64,000 nucleotides of DNA from Sarcomyxa edulis (GCA_009761415.1 QUOL01000005.1:1302001-1366000), one strand, 5' to 3'. Shown: positions 25,701 to 38,684, counted from the stretch's first letter. The notes: generated by a model from the letters alone, not told the origin. Translations and numbers: made by a program.

Positions 25701-26702
25701 AAACTGCATGGACGCGAGAGGGAACGAACTTGAAAGGTTAGTTATAGTCGTTGGAAGTTCAGGATTCCATTCCGTGATATCCCGTAGTCTCGGTTTAGCT
25801 GGCTCTTGTGAGGTTGGTTCACCCTTTGACGTGAGGTCAATATGCCGGTCATTTTATGATGATCGGGAATGGAACCGCTCACAATCAAAAGACTCTATAT
25901 GGTTCAGGTTGATGAATACGGATACAGTATGCATATCAATCGTCAATGGACGTACCTCTGAGCCTGCAGAACGACCGTAGAATGTGGCGGCACCGTCATC
26001 ACGGATGGCCAATGTACCAAAGGCGTCGATGTATGACGATTCCTCGACGTCGTCTTGTAAGCCACCACCACCCAGTTCTTCTCCATCAACAGCAGCATGT
26101 AACTCAATGCTAGACTTGATTTTCAGCAGATCCCGGTGCAGCAAAGGATGGGGTTCACGAGTGACAGTCGACTGTAGAATTGCTAGGGCATCTTTGGCTA
26201 TCGTTAAGGATGGTTAGACGTGCATACTTGACTTTACCACTCACCTTCCAATTGACGTATTCGATCACTCATTTGCCCTATCTTCTGGTGTAATTTTTCT
26301 GTATCTGCAAGTACGAACCTAGTGGCATTGTGTTCAGCCAAGGGGGCCGAGGAGTTCTAGATAAGATACGCACCTAGTACCTTGCCCCGTTATCAAACTA
26401 CCTACAAACGCGGTAGTCCTTAGAGATAGCGTAACACAGGGTGGTATCCGCGGAGGCAAAACGCACCATTCGGGCAGATTGCAGAGCATCCTCGCCGTTT
26501 ACACGACGAACAGGGGACTGTTTTATCGCATTTCAACTTCAAGCGACGACATTCTGCGCAACTCATGGCGCCCTAAAGATAGAAAGTGAGTATTTACAGA
26601 CCTTAACCAGTGATGATGAGCTAGATATACTCGTGCTCGCTTCGACTCCTTGTCTTGGGCTCGCGTCCCTGTCGCTCCATCCTTTCGAGGGGCCTGGGGC
26701 AT
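22792..26702 (-). CDS. Zn2Cys6 transcription factor with fungal_trans domain and Gln/His-rich tail, 1,035 aa
   Basis: Thirteen exons: 26702-26631, 26572-26467, 26401-26374 (28 nt), 26318-26245, 26197-25956, 25823-25182, 25117-25108 (10 nt), 25049-24958, 24896-24788, 24733-24518, 24450-24245, 24185-24054, 23970-22792. The Zn cluster is complete (Cys29, 32, 39, 45, 48, 57: SCAECRRLKLKC then CSSCKRRGC). A short coiled linker (DTEKLHQKIGQMSDRIRQLE) would allow dimerisation. The fungal-specific regulatory domain runs from about residue 190 to 450 with LVQLLPPWKVASDLCDLYLE, LHRDCARWKLTPAEVQKRRA and LFWELFITDCWQ. Residues ~770-930 are Gln/His/Pro-rich. Basidiomycetes carry many regulators of this type and I cannot name the targets. 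The 10-nt exon encodes Ile-Gly-Leu. Confidence 0.93.
23110..23595 (-). repeat. CAG/CAA-rich low-complexity tract inside the transcription factor gene
   Basis: Imperfect runs of CAA, CAG and CAC codons give Gln/His/Pro-rich protein. On the plus strand this produces long spurious open frames. It is likely length-variable between strains. Confidence 0.7.
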
Positions 26703-27927
26703 GATATGGGTTATAGTTCACCGAAAGCTAGCCTGTAAATCGGATAAAACAAGGGTATGGGGGTTCAAGGTGGAAGTATCAGGACAAGAGAAGGATAGTG
26801 TGAAAGAGTTGAGACTTTTGCATGTTTAGATTTACGATTTATTGAGGGCGTGTCTGCCAAGTCCGGAAGCGGAAGCTGTACGTAAAACTAAAAACAGATC
26901 CAGCCCACTTTCCCACTCAAACTGATGGTCAATCTCACACAAGGCGATCACAGGCGAATCTCATAACCTGAGACATACCGGTGAGAAATCGACCAGTCCC
27001 ATGAATTCGATAACACGCACCTCCTGATGTTATCGTAGTTCCCGGCCTGACAAAACATAGAAGACTTTCTCTGCAGTTTGTGCGGAGCCATCAGTGTTCT
27101 GGATCCAAGCTTAGCTTTCTGATCTTGTCTGCAAAGTAAAGTAACGTCACCCACCCGCAGCTTCATTGTCCGTCGACGAACTCCGAGACGACCGAGCGCA
27201 CCAGGGCGACCCAGTTTGAGTATAATTCCCCAACCAGTCTAGTACAACACCAGATTCAAAAGTGTATCTACGATCTCGCAGGCACATAATTGTCAGGGGT
27301 AAGGCGTCCGAGAACCTCGTAATGGTCCTCGGTGCCCAACAAGTCTCGGTATCTCCGGAGGTCCATATAAGACACTAATGTGCACATCTAACAACTTGAA
27401 CTCGGTGAGAATTCTCATGTCATACGAAACGCACGGTTCACTCACCTGCATCCTGACGAACCTGCAGGCAACAATAGACCGTTGGAAATGTCGCCCCTGT
27501 CCGCTATTGCGGCCTTTTCACGAGAAAATCAAGTACTCATCTCAAAACTTGTTCACATGTTGTGTGGCAGCCGGCCGAGGAAGAATTTTCACTTCAAAGG
27601 GCCAGAAGAAAACGAGGTCGTGCTTCATAAGCACACATACGAGAACACAACGTACCAAGCAGACCTAGACAACGGCTGCATCAGTCATGAGGTAGACGTG
27701 GAACTATTCTTGAGGATCCAGCCAGAGTGATGGTCGTCATAATTTCTTCCGTAGCTATCTGAGCCATGAGCATCGTTGCTTTCGAGTAGATCTAGGTCGA
27801 GCGGTGTTTGCGACTTCGAATGGGGTATATTCTTTACAAGTACATGATAGAGGTATTCTATTTGAAGATATGAGCTACGCAGAAAGGTTGAGCAAAACAG
27901 AGGCCCTCTACGTACCTTTGACAACAT
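26703..27927. other. Intergenic, promoter of the Zn2Cys6 gene
   Basis: 1.2 kb upstream of the transcription factor and downstream of TLP1. Frames at 27378-27730 have no motif and I reject them as genes. Nothing else is seen. Confidence 0.45.
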
Positions 27928-29419
27928 TCATCGAATCCAAGTTACAGTAAGCACTATGGAGGCTAGGAAGACGGCAGAGAAAGTAGTCCGCAGACCCTCG
28001 TTTGGAACTGAAGGACCGACTAGAGAAAATATGACATGATCAGCGTCCATAATCTATGACAGTAATGACAACGTACAAACGACACCGTCTACGGGTCTGA
28101 ATATGACTGTAAATGAGAGGAGCAAGGATATACACGGGAGTCGACTTACGGGCAAAACGTCAACGTGTAATCCGCATTGAGGGTGGAATTACACGTCCAG
28201 AGAGCCGTTCCACTAGATTCATCGTATGCGTATGCATACGCATTCGGACAATTTTCTTCTAAGTAGCGTGGAATGCACTGAGTAGATGAACATATATTCG
28301 CGGGAGGCACGAACTCACTGAAATAGTCGTAATATTTGACACCTGACAACGCGTATATATAAGATAATAGAATCAACAACAAAAGAGATACATCGACATC
28401 TCGTAACGGACCTGAAGAGGGACATTTATTGGGTGTGCTATGCTTCCCAGTGCAACAACTAGCGCTGCCACCAATATCGGCTCCGCAGGCACTTTTACAG
28501 CCCACCGCAGATCCTGTAGAGTTGAAGGGACCTTGCAATACAGTTGGACCTGAACGGGTCGATGAGCTCAGGGATGAACGAGAGTAGACTGAGATTTGTG
28601 GGTGTACAATTGGATCCAAGATCAATAGGGCAATCTGCGACACCACATCCTTGATTGTTATCGATCCGGATCGGGAGGTTGTAGCCATCTACGAGTGAGA
28701 CTGCCAATAAACGCGTCAAGAGTTTATTGGTGGGAAGGGAAGAGGTGGATTATTACCGTCGTAGAAGTCTTGGCCACCAGGTGGTTGGAGAGTCCATTCA
28801 GCAAGCGTAGCGGGAGTGGAACCCTAAGAGATATGAAGATGGATGATAAGTGTATTTTTTGATGAGGAATTCCCTGCACTGACTGTTCCTTCGCAGACAA
28901 GGCCTCCAGTGCAGCCACCAACGGCGCACGAATCTGTTGTGGAGTTTGTGCTAAAATCACAATCTCGTCGGCCCTATGTATGTATTGCGTGTCAAGTATG
29001 TTAGTCTTTGTGACGGAACACTTACCCAGATCCTTCCCGATTTCCAGGTGTCAGGCACTAAGAAATTTACGGAAGAGGATGGGGGCGCTTCCCATCTACG
29101 CGATGTAACCGCAGGTCAGAGAATTCGAGAATTAAAAGACTTGAATTTCCTTTACCCCGTAGGATACGCAGGGACATCGGACCCGACGTTTGGATCCGTG
29201 AAGATCTGATATCATAGCGATGTCATGTCTGAGATTCTCGACATTTGGTAGGATGTACATACCGCAGGCCTAGTCAATCATAAGTCCAATATGTGAGTTT
29301 GGAAAGAGACATATCACATACCAGACGGTGAACGGGCAGTTGTTGGTCACGGTAAAAGTGCGCGCTTTAACTCCTGTGAATGCAGTAAGGATAAAAGGTA
29401 ATATGTGGGACGGTTTCAT
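27928..29419 (-). CDS. Thaumatin-like protein TLP1, 285 aa, with C-terminal membrane or GPI anchor
   Basis: Twelve exons: 29419-29322, 29269-29263 (7 nt), 29205-29156, 29095-29026, 28973-28884, 28823-28757, 28700-28608, 28549-28412, 28342-28319, 28258-28150, 28096-28077, 28019-27928. A signal peptide is followed by RTFTVTNNCPFTVWPA, GRRDCDF, NSCxxGGC-like Cys pairs, DFYDVSLVDGYNLPI, CPIDLGSNCP, CKSACGAD, NCPNAYAYAYDESSGT and WTCN...TFCP, the thaumatin (GH64-TLP fold) pattern of fungal TLPs that bind or cleave beta-1,3-glucan. Unlike TLP2-4, a GTAAGT donor overlaps the stop codon after TFCP. Splicing there adds two exons encoding PPVDGVV, FGPSVPNEG and a hydrophobic end (FSAVFLASIVLTVTWIR). 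If that intron is retained, a 249-aa form ends at 28146. Confidence 0.88.
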
Positions 29420-29985
29420 GGTATTTGTTCAGAGATGGATCCGGGACTCATTGTGCGAGGATACAATGCGAATTATATGGTGTAACAGTCGACGAGCCTC
29501 GTTGCTTCCTACATGATGCGAGGGCGATTTCATGTTAGGCCACCTGCCTCGTTGATACGGGCTCGTCATTGCCTCGTCAGAACGTGTTGTATTCCGAATT
29601 TCGAGGCTATAATCTACCCGCAGAAATGTCCAGGGTCGGTCACCCTCTTACCGGCCTTGTATGATAGCTGCTCCAAGCACTATCTATAGAGGGCTTGCTG
29701 CGGCTTGGATATTTCGGAAGACCATTCACGCCAGCGATGATTTCCCCTGCAAAAACGAGGGTAGAATGGAGAAAGAATTAGGATAATTTATGGAAGCAAA
29801 GACTGCAAAAAAGACTGCAAAGCCTGAGGATAAAAACTTTTTTACTCGCAGTGTCCAAGTTGGGCGCTTGGCTGTGGCTGTGTGAATTTGCTTGCTTTTG
29901 GCCGGAATCGTCATACTCGTTCTCACCACGGCCAGTCGGTCGTCGACTATCAACCTTTCTCTCTTCTTGACCATCACCATCGTTC
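29420..29985. promoter_or_regulatory. Divergent promoter between TLP1 and the glucan synthase
   Basis: 566 nt separate the two start codons. A TATAATT lies on the minus strand at about 29471-29477, some 52 nt before the TLP1 ATG. A pyrimidine-rich stretch precedes the glucan synthase ATG. Shared control of the two genes is possible. Confidence 0.45.
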
Positions 29986-32900
29986 ATGCCTGCCCGTCCG
30001 GGGCCCAACAGCCAGGAAGGCTATCCCTCTTCTTCCCCCTCCTCGACAGACGCACATCCAACCGATCCTTTTAACACCGCTCAAGGCCCTCCACGACGAT
30101 ACTACGACAACGAGTCTGACCATGCAGATTTTGGACGAAGAGATACATTTGCTTCAGACAGTAGCAATCCAGATCCTGCATACTACGAGAATGGCTCTTA
30201 CGATCCTTACCGTTAGTTCACAAATTTCGTTTTTAAACCTCCAACGTCCTCACCTTTTCTTGTTGCAGCACCACAAGACACAGATTCGGACGGAGATGTC
30301 TATGGTCAAAGGTACGCCCCCTCGGCAGAGTCGCTAGGACCTCCAGTTGGGCGTATGGGAGCCTCGGAGTCCTCTACTCCTACTTTTATGGACTACACCG
30401 GCCCCGCCGGCGCACGAGAAGCATACCCCGCCTGGTCCGCCGACCGTCAAATCCCTCTATCCAAGGAGGAAATCGAGGACATCTTCCTCGATCTCACTCA
30501 GAAGTTTGGCTTTCAACGGGATTCTATGCGGAATATGGTGCGTACAGACGCTCGGCTTAGGCCAGGATTCACGCTGACAAGCCCCCCGCAGTTCGACTTC
30601 CTGATGCAGCTCCTGGACAGCAGAGCATCACGGATGTCTCCCAATCAAGCTCTTTTGACACTGCATGCTGACTACATTGGCGGTCACAACGCAAATTACC
30701 GGAAATGGTACTTTGCCGCCCAACTCGACCTGGACGACGCCATTGGTAAAACGCAAAACCCTGGGTTGACCCGTCTGAAATCGGTGCGCGGGGGTGCGAA
30801 ACCTGCACACGAAAAGTCGCTCAACACAGCCATGGAACGCTGGCGGCAAGCCATGAATAGCATGTCACAATACGACCGGCTTCGACAGATCGCCTTGTAC
30901 CTTCTCTTGTGGGGAGAGGCCGCCCAAGTTCGGTTCGTTCCAGAGTGTCTCTGCTTCATATTCAAGTGCGCGGACGATTACTACCGGTCTCCCGAGTGTC
31001 AGAACCGGGTCGAGCCTGTACCCGAAGGCCTGTATCTGAGAGCTGTTACCAAGCCGCTCTACCGGTTTATTCGGGATCAGGGATACGAGGTGGTGGATGG
31101 AAAGTTTGTTAGAAGGGAGAAGGACCACGAAGATATCATTGGATATGACGACGTCAACCAGTTGTTCTGGTATCCGGAAGGCATTGCGAGAATCGTGCTC
31201 ACGGATAAGGTGTGTGGATCGTCTGTTTCTATAAACTCAAACAAGGGTACTAAGCTTTTCCTCAGACACGGCTCGTGGATCTACCTCCTTCCCAGCGGTT
31301 CATGAAATTCGATCGAATTGACTGGAATCGAGCATTTTTCAAAACCTACTACGAAAAACGTTCTTTTGGTCATCTACTCGTCAACTTCAACCGTATCTGG
31401 GTCATTCACATAGCGATGTACTATTTCTACACGGCGTACAATTCCCCAACCATCTACGCTGTTGACGGACACTCTGTCCCAGCCATGACGTGGAGTGCGA
31501 CGGCTCTGGGAGGCGCCGTAGCCACGATTATCATGATTCTTGCTACCCTCGCCGAATTTTCATATATCCCTACTACATGGAACAACACATCTCACCTAAC
31601 CCGGCGACTAATATTCCTTTTCATCACCCTCGGCCTCACTTGTGGACCCACATTCTACGTCGCAATAGCAGAACATACCGGCAGCGGTGGACAGCTGGCG
31701 CTCATCCTAGGCATTGTTCAATTCTTCATCTCGGTCGTCGCCGTCCTGCTCTTCGCCATCATGCCATCTGGTCGTATGTTCGGAGACCGCGTGGCTGGAA
31801 AATCTCGAAAATATCTCGCCAGTCAGACGTTCACCGCTAGCTACCACAGCCTCGACACGAAGAATCGCCTGGCATCTATCCTTCTCTGGGTCCTCGTGTT
31901 CGGTTGTAAATTCACGGAATCGTACTTTTACCTAACGCTCGCGTTCCGCGATCCTATACGGGTCATGGTAGGAATGAAGATCCAAGGATGCACGGACAAA
32001 TACTTTGGCAACGCCCTTTGCAGGAATCAGGCGGCGTTTGCGCTTACTATCATGTATATCATGGATCTGGTGCTGTTCTTCCTCGACACTTTCTTGTGGT
32101 ATATCATCTGGAACACGGTATTCAGTATCGGACGGTCGTTCTTCTTGGGATTGTCGATCTGGACACCATGGAAGGATATCTATACTAGGCTACCGAAAAG
32201 GATCTACGCGAAGCTGCTGGCTACGCATGACATGGAGGTTAAGTACAAGCCCAAGGTACGTTCTTATTCTTGAGTCCATTGGCTCTTCGAACAACATCCT
32301 CATCTTTTCCACGTAAACTAGGTGCTTGTCTCGCAGATCTGGAACGCTATCATCATCTCTATGTATCGCGAGCATCTCCTTTCTATCGAGCACGTTCAGA
32401 AACTCCTTTACCATCAAGTCGAAACAGGTGACGGAGGTCGTCGAAGTCTTCGCGCCCCTCCTTTCTTCATCTCTCAGAGCGACAAAGGGTTCAAGGGCGA
32501 GTTCTTCCCTCCAGGCAGCGAAGCAGAACGTCGAATTTCTTTCTTCGCTCAATCGCTCACAACGGCTATTCCTGAACCACTCCCCGTCGACGCTATGCCA
32601 ACCTTCACGGTGTTGACACCTCATTACAGCGAAAAGGTAAGTTGTGGCCGAAGTGGAGCAACGGCGGAAAAAAGACTCACTTTTTTTTTGCTTCCGTTCT
32701 ATTATTAGATCTTACTTTCTCTGCGAGAAATTATCCGTGAAGAAGACCAGAACACCCGTGTTACCTTGCTGGAATACCTGAAACAGCTTCATCCGGTGGA
32801 ATGGGAGAACTTCGTCAAGGACACCAAGATTCTCGCCGAGGAGTCTGCCGCTTACAACGGTCCGAATCCCTTTGGTGGCGACGAAAAAGCTCAATCTAAA

Positions 32901-35900
32901 ATGGACGATCTACCCTTCTACTGCATCGGGTTCAAGAGCGCAGCTCCCGAGTTCACCCTCCGGACGCGAATTTGGGCCTCCCTCCGAGCGCAAACGTTGT
33001 ATCGTACGGTATCAGGGATGATGAACTACTCCAAAGCCATCAAACTGCTATATCGTGTCGAAAACCCGGAGGTGGTCCAGTTGTTCGGTGGAAATACGGA
33101 TAAGCTTGAGAGGGAGCTTGAGCGGATGGCGCGCAGGAAATTCAAGTTCCTCGTTTCGATGCAGCGATATTCGAAGTTCAACAAGGAGGAGCACGAGAAT
33201 GCCGAGTTCTTGCTTCGGGCGTATCCCGATCTTCAAATTGCTTATCTCGAGGAAGAACCCCCGAGGAAGGAGGGCGGAGATCCTCGTATCTTCTCTTCCT
33301 TGATCGACGGTCATTCGGAATTTATCCCAGAGACTGGACGTCGAAGGCCAAAGTTCCGCATCGAGCTTCCTGGTAATCCTATTCTCGGAGACGGCAAATC
33401 TGACAATCAAAACCACGCCATCATCTTCTACCGAGGAGAATATCTGCAGCTTATCGACGCTAATCAGGACAACTACCTTGAGGAATGTCTAAAGATCCGT
33501 AATATTCTTGGCGAATTCGAGGAGTATTCTGTCTCAAGTCAGAGCCCTTACGCCCAGTGGGGTGCTAAAGAATTCACGAAGGCTCCCGTGGCTATCGTTG
33601 GTGCTCGCGAATACATTTTTTCCGAAAATATTGGTATTCTTGGAGATCTCGCTGCTGGCAAGGAGCAGACTTTCGGTACTCTCTCTGCACGATCCATGGC
33701 CTGGATAGGCGGCAAACTTCATTACGGACATCCTGATTTCCTCAATGCCCTCTACATGACGACCCGTGGCGGTGTATCAAAGGCGCAGAAAGGATTGCAT
33801 CTCAACGAGGATATCTATGCGGGTATGAACGCCTTTGGTCGCGGAGCTAGGATCAAGCACACGGAGTATTATCAGTGCGGTAAAGGTCGTGACCTTGGAT
33901 TTGGCACCATCTTGAATTTCCAGACGAAAATCGGGACTGGCATGGGCGAGCAGATGCTCAGTCGAGAGTATTATTACATGGGAACGCAGCTCCCTATCGA
34001 TCGATTCTTGACGTTTTACTACGGACACCCTGGCTTCCAGATCAACAACATGCTAGTCATCTTGTCGGTGCAGATCTTTATCGTGACTAGTACGTGGCAC
34101 AATAACGGTATTTTTGATAGTTTCACTGATAGTTATCGTTTTTCAGTGGTATTCTTGGGAACTCTCAACTCATCAATTTCTATCTGCAAGTACAATTCGG
34201 CCGGCGAACTTATAGCTGGTCAAAGTGGATGTTATAACCTAGATCCAGTCTTCGAGTGGATTCACCATTGTATAATCAGTATTTTCTTGGTTTTCATGAT
34301 CGCGTTTTTGCCATTATTCCTTCAAGGTGTGTTACACACCTCTGTTTCTTCAACGACATATCTGACATCGTCTCTATCCCACAGAGCTTATCGAGCGCGG
34401 AACATGGAGGGCCATATTCCGTCTAGGGAAACAGTTCGGATCTCTCTCGCCCGTCTTCGAAGTTTTCTCCACGCAGATCTATACCCACTCTATTCTCAGT
34501 AATTTAACATTCGGCGGTGCTCGTTATATCGCGACTGGCCGTGGTTTTGCGACTACACGCATCAATTTCAGCATCCTATTCTCTCGATTCGCCGGCCCCA
34601 GCATATACCTGGGTATGAGGACACTCATCATGCTTCTATACGTCACGCTATCACTCTGGACGCCATATCTGATTTACTTCTGGATTTCTATCGTGTCCCT
34701 GTGTGTCGCGCCCTTCTTGTTCAACCCGCACCAGTTTGTATTCTCAGACTTTGTCGTTGATTATCGGTAAGGCGCTTCTTCATCTCCGTGTGACAATATA
34801 TTGATACGTTTTACAGAGAATTTCTGCGGTGGATGTCCCGAGGTAATTCGCGCTCGCACAATAATTCGTGGATAGGTTATTGCCGTCTTTCTCGCACGAT
34901 GATCACCGGTTACAAGAAGAAAAAACTCGGACATCCTTCCGAAAAACTCTCAGGCGACGTTCCACGCGCTGGATGGCGCGCTGTTATCTTTTCGGAAGTG
35001 ATATTCCCTGTCGTGATGGGTGTTGTGTTTGTCGTTGCCTACATGTTCGTGAAGTCCTTCCCTGACACCAATGGCGACCAACCACCGAGCCCTTTGATTC
35101 GAATCGCCGTCATATCTCTTGGCCCTATTGTCTGGAATGCTGCCATTCTGCTGGTCCTTTTCTTGGTTTCACTATTCCTAGGCCCCATGCTTGATCCCAT
35201 ATTCCCGATGTTCGGTTCGGTCATGGCTTTCATTGCCCATATCTTCGGTATCATTGGGATGCTTGGCTTCTTCGAATTCTTGGTAAGTCGCAATATTTGG
35301 TTATGATTCAAGTCTAAGCTCATAAAATGGAATCATTTAGTGGTTCCTTGAGCGATGGGATGCCAGCCATGCCGTTCTTGGCCTCATCGCAGTGATTGCC
35401 ATCCAACGTGCCATCCACAAGATTCTCATCGCTGTCTTCCTATCCCGTGAATTCAAACACGACGAAACGAATCGCGCTTGGTGGACCGGTAGGTGGTATG
35501 GCCGCGGACTGGGTTCGCACGTCATGTCGCAGCCCGCCCGCGAATTCATTGTAAAAATTATCGAGCTTTCCTTGTGGAGTTCAGATCTTCTCCTCGGACA
35601 TTTACTCCTCTTCATGCTCACGCCACCGATCTTGATACCTTACTTTGATCGCCTACATGCCACCATATTATGTGAGTCTTTTCGCTTAACTCTCCTTTCA
35701 AGTCTTATACTGATCGTCGATGACAGTCTGGCTGCGACCATCGAAGCAGATACGAGCCCCATTATATTCCATCAAGCAAACACGACAACGCCGATGGATT
35801 GTAAGTTCAAGACAAAACTTCAGCATTTGTCGATTCTGAGCTCATCATTGCGTCTAGATTATAAAATACGGCATCGTCTACATCGCTGCCCTCGCTCTTT

Positions 35901-36037
35901 TTGTCGTCCTTGTTGCTATCCGTGCGTATATGTTACATGTTAATTCGTCTGCTGCTGATTTATCCTTTTTTCTTCTTCTAGCCCCTATCCTCCGTAATTC
36001 CATGACCTTCACATGCACTATCTGCGATACGTTGTAA
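29986..36037 (+). CDS. FKS1: 1,3-beta-glucan synthase catalytic subunit, 1,783 aa
   Basis: Thirteen exons: 29986-30211, 30269-30537, 30592-31209, 31266-32255, 32322-32636, 32709-34089, 34147-34326, 34385-34766, 34817-35282, 35341-35671, 35727-35800, 35858-35921, 35982-36037. This plasma-membrane enzyme polymerises UDP-glucose into wall beta-1,3-glucan. The N-terminal tail is disordered. The FKS1 domain 1 follows at about residues 160-380 ([19 protein letters not shown] near 260), then six or so membrane helices, the large cytosolic glucan-synthase domain ([89 protein letters not shown]), then further helices and a CTICDTL end. Echinocandin hot-spot regions read YLTLAFRDP (about residues 590-600) and EWIHHCII. 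The enzyme looks intact. Confidence 0.98.
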
Positions 36038-36411
36038 ACGGACTATAATTTTTACCTACTAGACACTGCACTTGTATTTCCACTTCCCCCTCCTTTAGTG
36101 CTCGACTCTTCTCATGGCCGCTTCCAAGATTCTTGATTGGATACTATGGAACAGTTTATTTACCTCATGGACCTTTATTGTACGAACGCAGTGAATATGA
36201 TCATGAACTTCAGATTCGGGGGCGCAATCAACGCAAATTCACGTGGTGTTACCTACGCTGCAAGTATAAGGTCAGACTTCTTTTCCTGATCTTCATTCAT
36301 TTTTAGTGACGAAAGCACAAGGTACACGGAACATGATAGCGACACTGGACCAAGAACATTATTTTACCCAGGAAGACCATGTAAGTGCTCTTAGCCTTCG
36401 CATGGTGATGT
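36038..36411. other. 3' flank of the glucan synthase gene
   Basis: No gene recognised. It leads into a promoter block duplicated upstream of TLP3. Confidence 0.4.
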
Positions 36412-36848
36412 TGTCAGTGACGCCGAACAGCCTGCTTCGTCGTTGAAGCGGGCCCATGTGATACACAAATGACTCGTCGTTCTCCACATTCAACATCATC
36501 TGGATGACATGTCACTCTAGTCCCATCCAGGGCATCACGGAGCGTCATTCCAACGGACTTTCTCCGCGAATTTGCTACAGGTTCAGCCCATGGACCATGG
36601 CCAGGTAAGCTGGGAATAGAAGCAACGTCCAGACCAGAAAGGGTCAAGTGCGACGATATCTCTCCTCATGACAGAAACAAATGCATCCCCTACATGTGGT
36701 GCTCTGGTGATCTCGTGCGGCGCTTGTTCATCATATGCCCATGCCTCTGTATGGTCTTCTACATGATTCCCGAACCAGATATAAACGGGCTTTCCATGGG
36801 ATGTGGCCTACGCTCAGAGTTCCCTCTTAGCATCGTACCAAACTCATC
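36412..36848 (+). repeat. TLP2 promoter block, duplicated upstream of TLP3
   Basis: This aligns by eye with 38685-39066. Shared pieces are gccgaacagcctg, tagaagcaacgtc, ctcgtgcggc, tcatatg.ccatg.ct, and the core (TATAAACGGGC here, TATATAATCGGGC there), followed by ctcagagttc and actcatcatgaag. The TATAAA at 36780-36785 lies 64 nt before the first ATG. Confidence 0.7.
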
Positions 36849-38113
36849 ATGATGAAGACCTTTCTACTCACCTCTGGACTTGCATCCATTTCATTGGCGT
36901 CAGCTCGGACATTCACTGTCTACAATGGTTGCCCCTTCACTATCTGGTACGTCTCAAGTGATATTCTCGGATTCGTGTCATGCATTGACATATTTTCTCC
37001 AGGCCTGCTGTATGAGTTCGGCTTATTTGTTCGTTGTTTTCTCCGCTGACGAGAATATTAGATGTTCACGGACTTGACGGTGGCTCCCAATGTTCCCAAC
37101 TTTGCAACTGGGTAGGTGGTCTCATTTACATCCTGGATCTCTTGTTTTACATTCGCTCTAGATGGGAAGCGGCCGCCTTCACAGCAGTCTCATTCACAGT
37201 TCCAGACAACTGGAAATCTGGACGCATCTGGGTACGCTCTTTGATTTTCGAGTTGTTCCATGTTTAGCTGACTCCTGTTGGCTCTAGGGCCGACGAGACT
37301 GCGACTTTAGCACCAATCCTGGCCCGAACTCTTGCATCGATGGTGGTTGTAACGGGGGTCTGCTTTGCGACCCGCACACAGGCACTGTGAGTCGTATTTC
37401 CTCGTAGATTTGGTCCATGACATATTGACAAAGCTCTATCTAAGGGTGTGCCACCCGCTACAGTAGCCGAGTTCACTCTTCAAGGGGATGGGAACCAGGA
37501 TTTCTATGACGGTAATACAATGTTTCATTTGTTTGCGATCAAATATCTGATTCCCTCGATACAGTCTCCCTTGTGGACGGGTACAATCTCCCAATGAGGA
37601 TTAATCCAGGTGGAGGATGTGCCGTGGCATCGTGCCCTGTTGATCTCGGACCCAACTGCAAGTGTACTCGATTATTGATCTTTCGATCCCAATTCACCTA
37701 TTTGAGACCTTAGGCCCCGCCCCGTTGAAGGGCCCTTTTGACTCCACGGGATTCCCTGTGGGTTGCAGGAGCGCCTGTGAGGCCAACCTCGATGGGAACC
37801 AAGCGAATAGTCCCAACTGTTGCAGTGGTCAGTTTGCCAGCGCGGCAGCTTGCCCCCCATCAGGCGAGTCCCAGGTCCAAACTCTCCGTATCTCTCATCT
37901 AATTCAAATTTCATCACAGGCGTCGAGTTCTACAGCTACTTCAGTAAGCTAATCATTCCTGCTACTTCTTGATATTTTCTAAATCCATCAACAGAGGATA
38001 ACTGCCCTGATTCATACGCATACGCCTTCGACGAGTCTAGCGGCACAGCTCTTTGGACCTGTAACGCTGCTCTCAATGTCGATTACACTATCACGTTCTG
38101 TCCTCCCCCTTGA
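36849..38113 (+). CDS. Thaumatin-like protein TLP2, 258 aa
   Basis: Ten exons: 36849-36946, 37003-37009 (7 nt), 37062-37111, 37162-37231, 37288-37386, 37445-37511, 37565-37657, 37714-37863, 37920-37943, 37995-38113. The intron positions equal those of TLP1, TLP3 and TLP4. A signal peptide ends near LASISLASA. The mature part has the Cys pattern and motifs of fungal thaumatin-like proteins: RTFTVYNGCPFTIWPA, SGRIWGRRDCDF, SCIDGGCNGGLLCDPHTG, DFYDVSLVDGYNLPM, CPVDLGPNCP, CRSACEANLDG, NSPNCCSG and DNCPDSYAYAFDESSGTALW. It is probably secreted and acts on wall beta-1,3-glucan. Introns 7 and 8 start with GC (GCAAGT and GCGAGT). Two ATGs are adjacent; paralogues start at the second (36852). Confidence 0.93.
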
Positions 38114-38684
38114 AATGTTTACAAGGTCTCATTCTAAGGCCGCAATTTGTATACTCTATCTCTCTACTTTGCAAATACTTGGGCGTATATCATCATTGAA
38201 GTTTCTGACAAGTCTTTGCTGTTGCTTTCATGAGTAAACTGAATGTTTTCGAGTCGTCGCTGCCTTGATGGGGATCCGTTGCAGGTCCGCGAGTGTTTGG
38301 CATCACCTTGGGCGTTACACAACATGAGGTTCTTTCAAGTTCAATTTGATTTTGAGTTGTCCACGTTTTGACTTCTCCCATGATCCATGATTCATGAAGC
38401 CCAACGAACGTTCTTCAGACTGGGACAATCCCTACTCCGAGTAGAAGTCAGTACCACTTCTTCGACATCATATTCTCTGCTCTAAAAATGGATTCAATTT
38501 TGCAGATTCTAAGTATACTCCGCGCTCGACTCTCGAAGTCCTTCTTAGTACTAGTACGACTTCTGCGGCGACTCATAACCTTTCTAATGTTTGGGGATTG
38601 CATTTTTCCGCCGTCTCAACCCACTGACGTGAGGTCATGGGGTATTTACATGCCTGATTTTGTGCACTGAAGTTGCATTCAGGT
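38114..38684. other. TLP2 downstream region with duplicated segment
   Basis: The part at about 38170-38330 resembles 40424-40560 downstream of TLP3 (shared tttcatgagt and gcga.tgtttggcatcacctt). This shows the duplicated unit includes 3' sequence. No gene is present. Confidence 0.5.

Noticed and set aside
27378..27730. Two overlapping plus-strand frames of 82-96 codons
   Set aside because: Composition is non-coding-like, there are no motifs, and they lie in the upstream region of the transcription factor.
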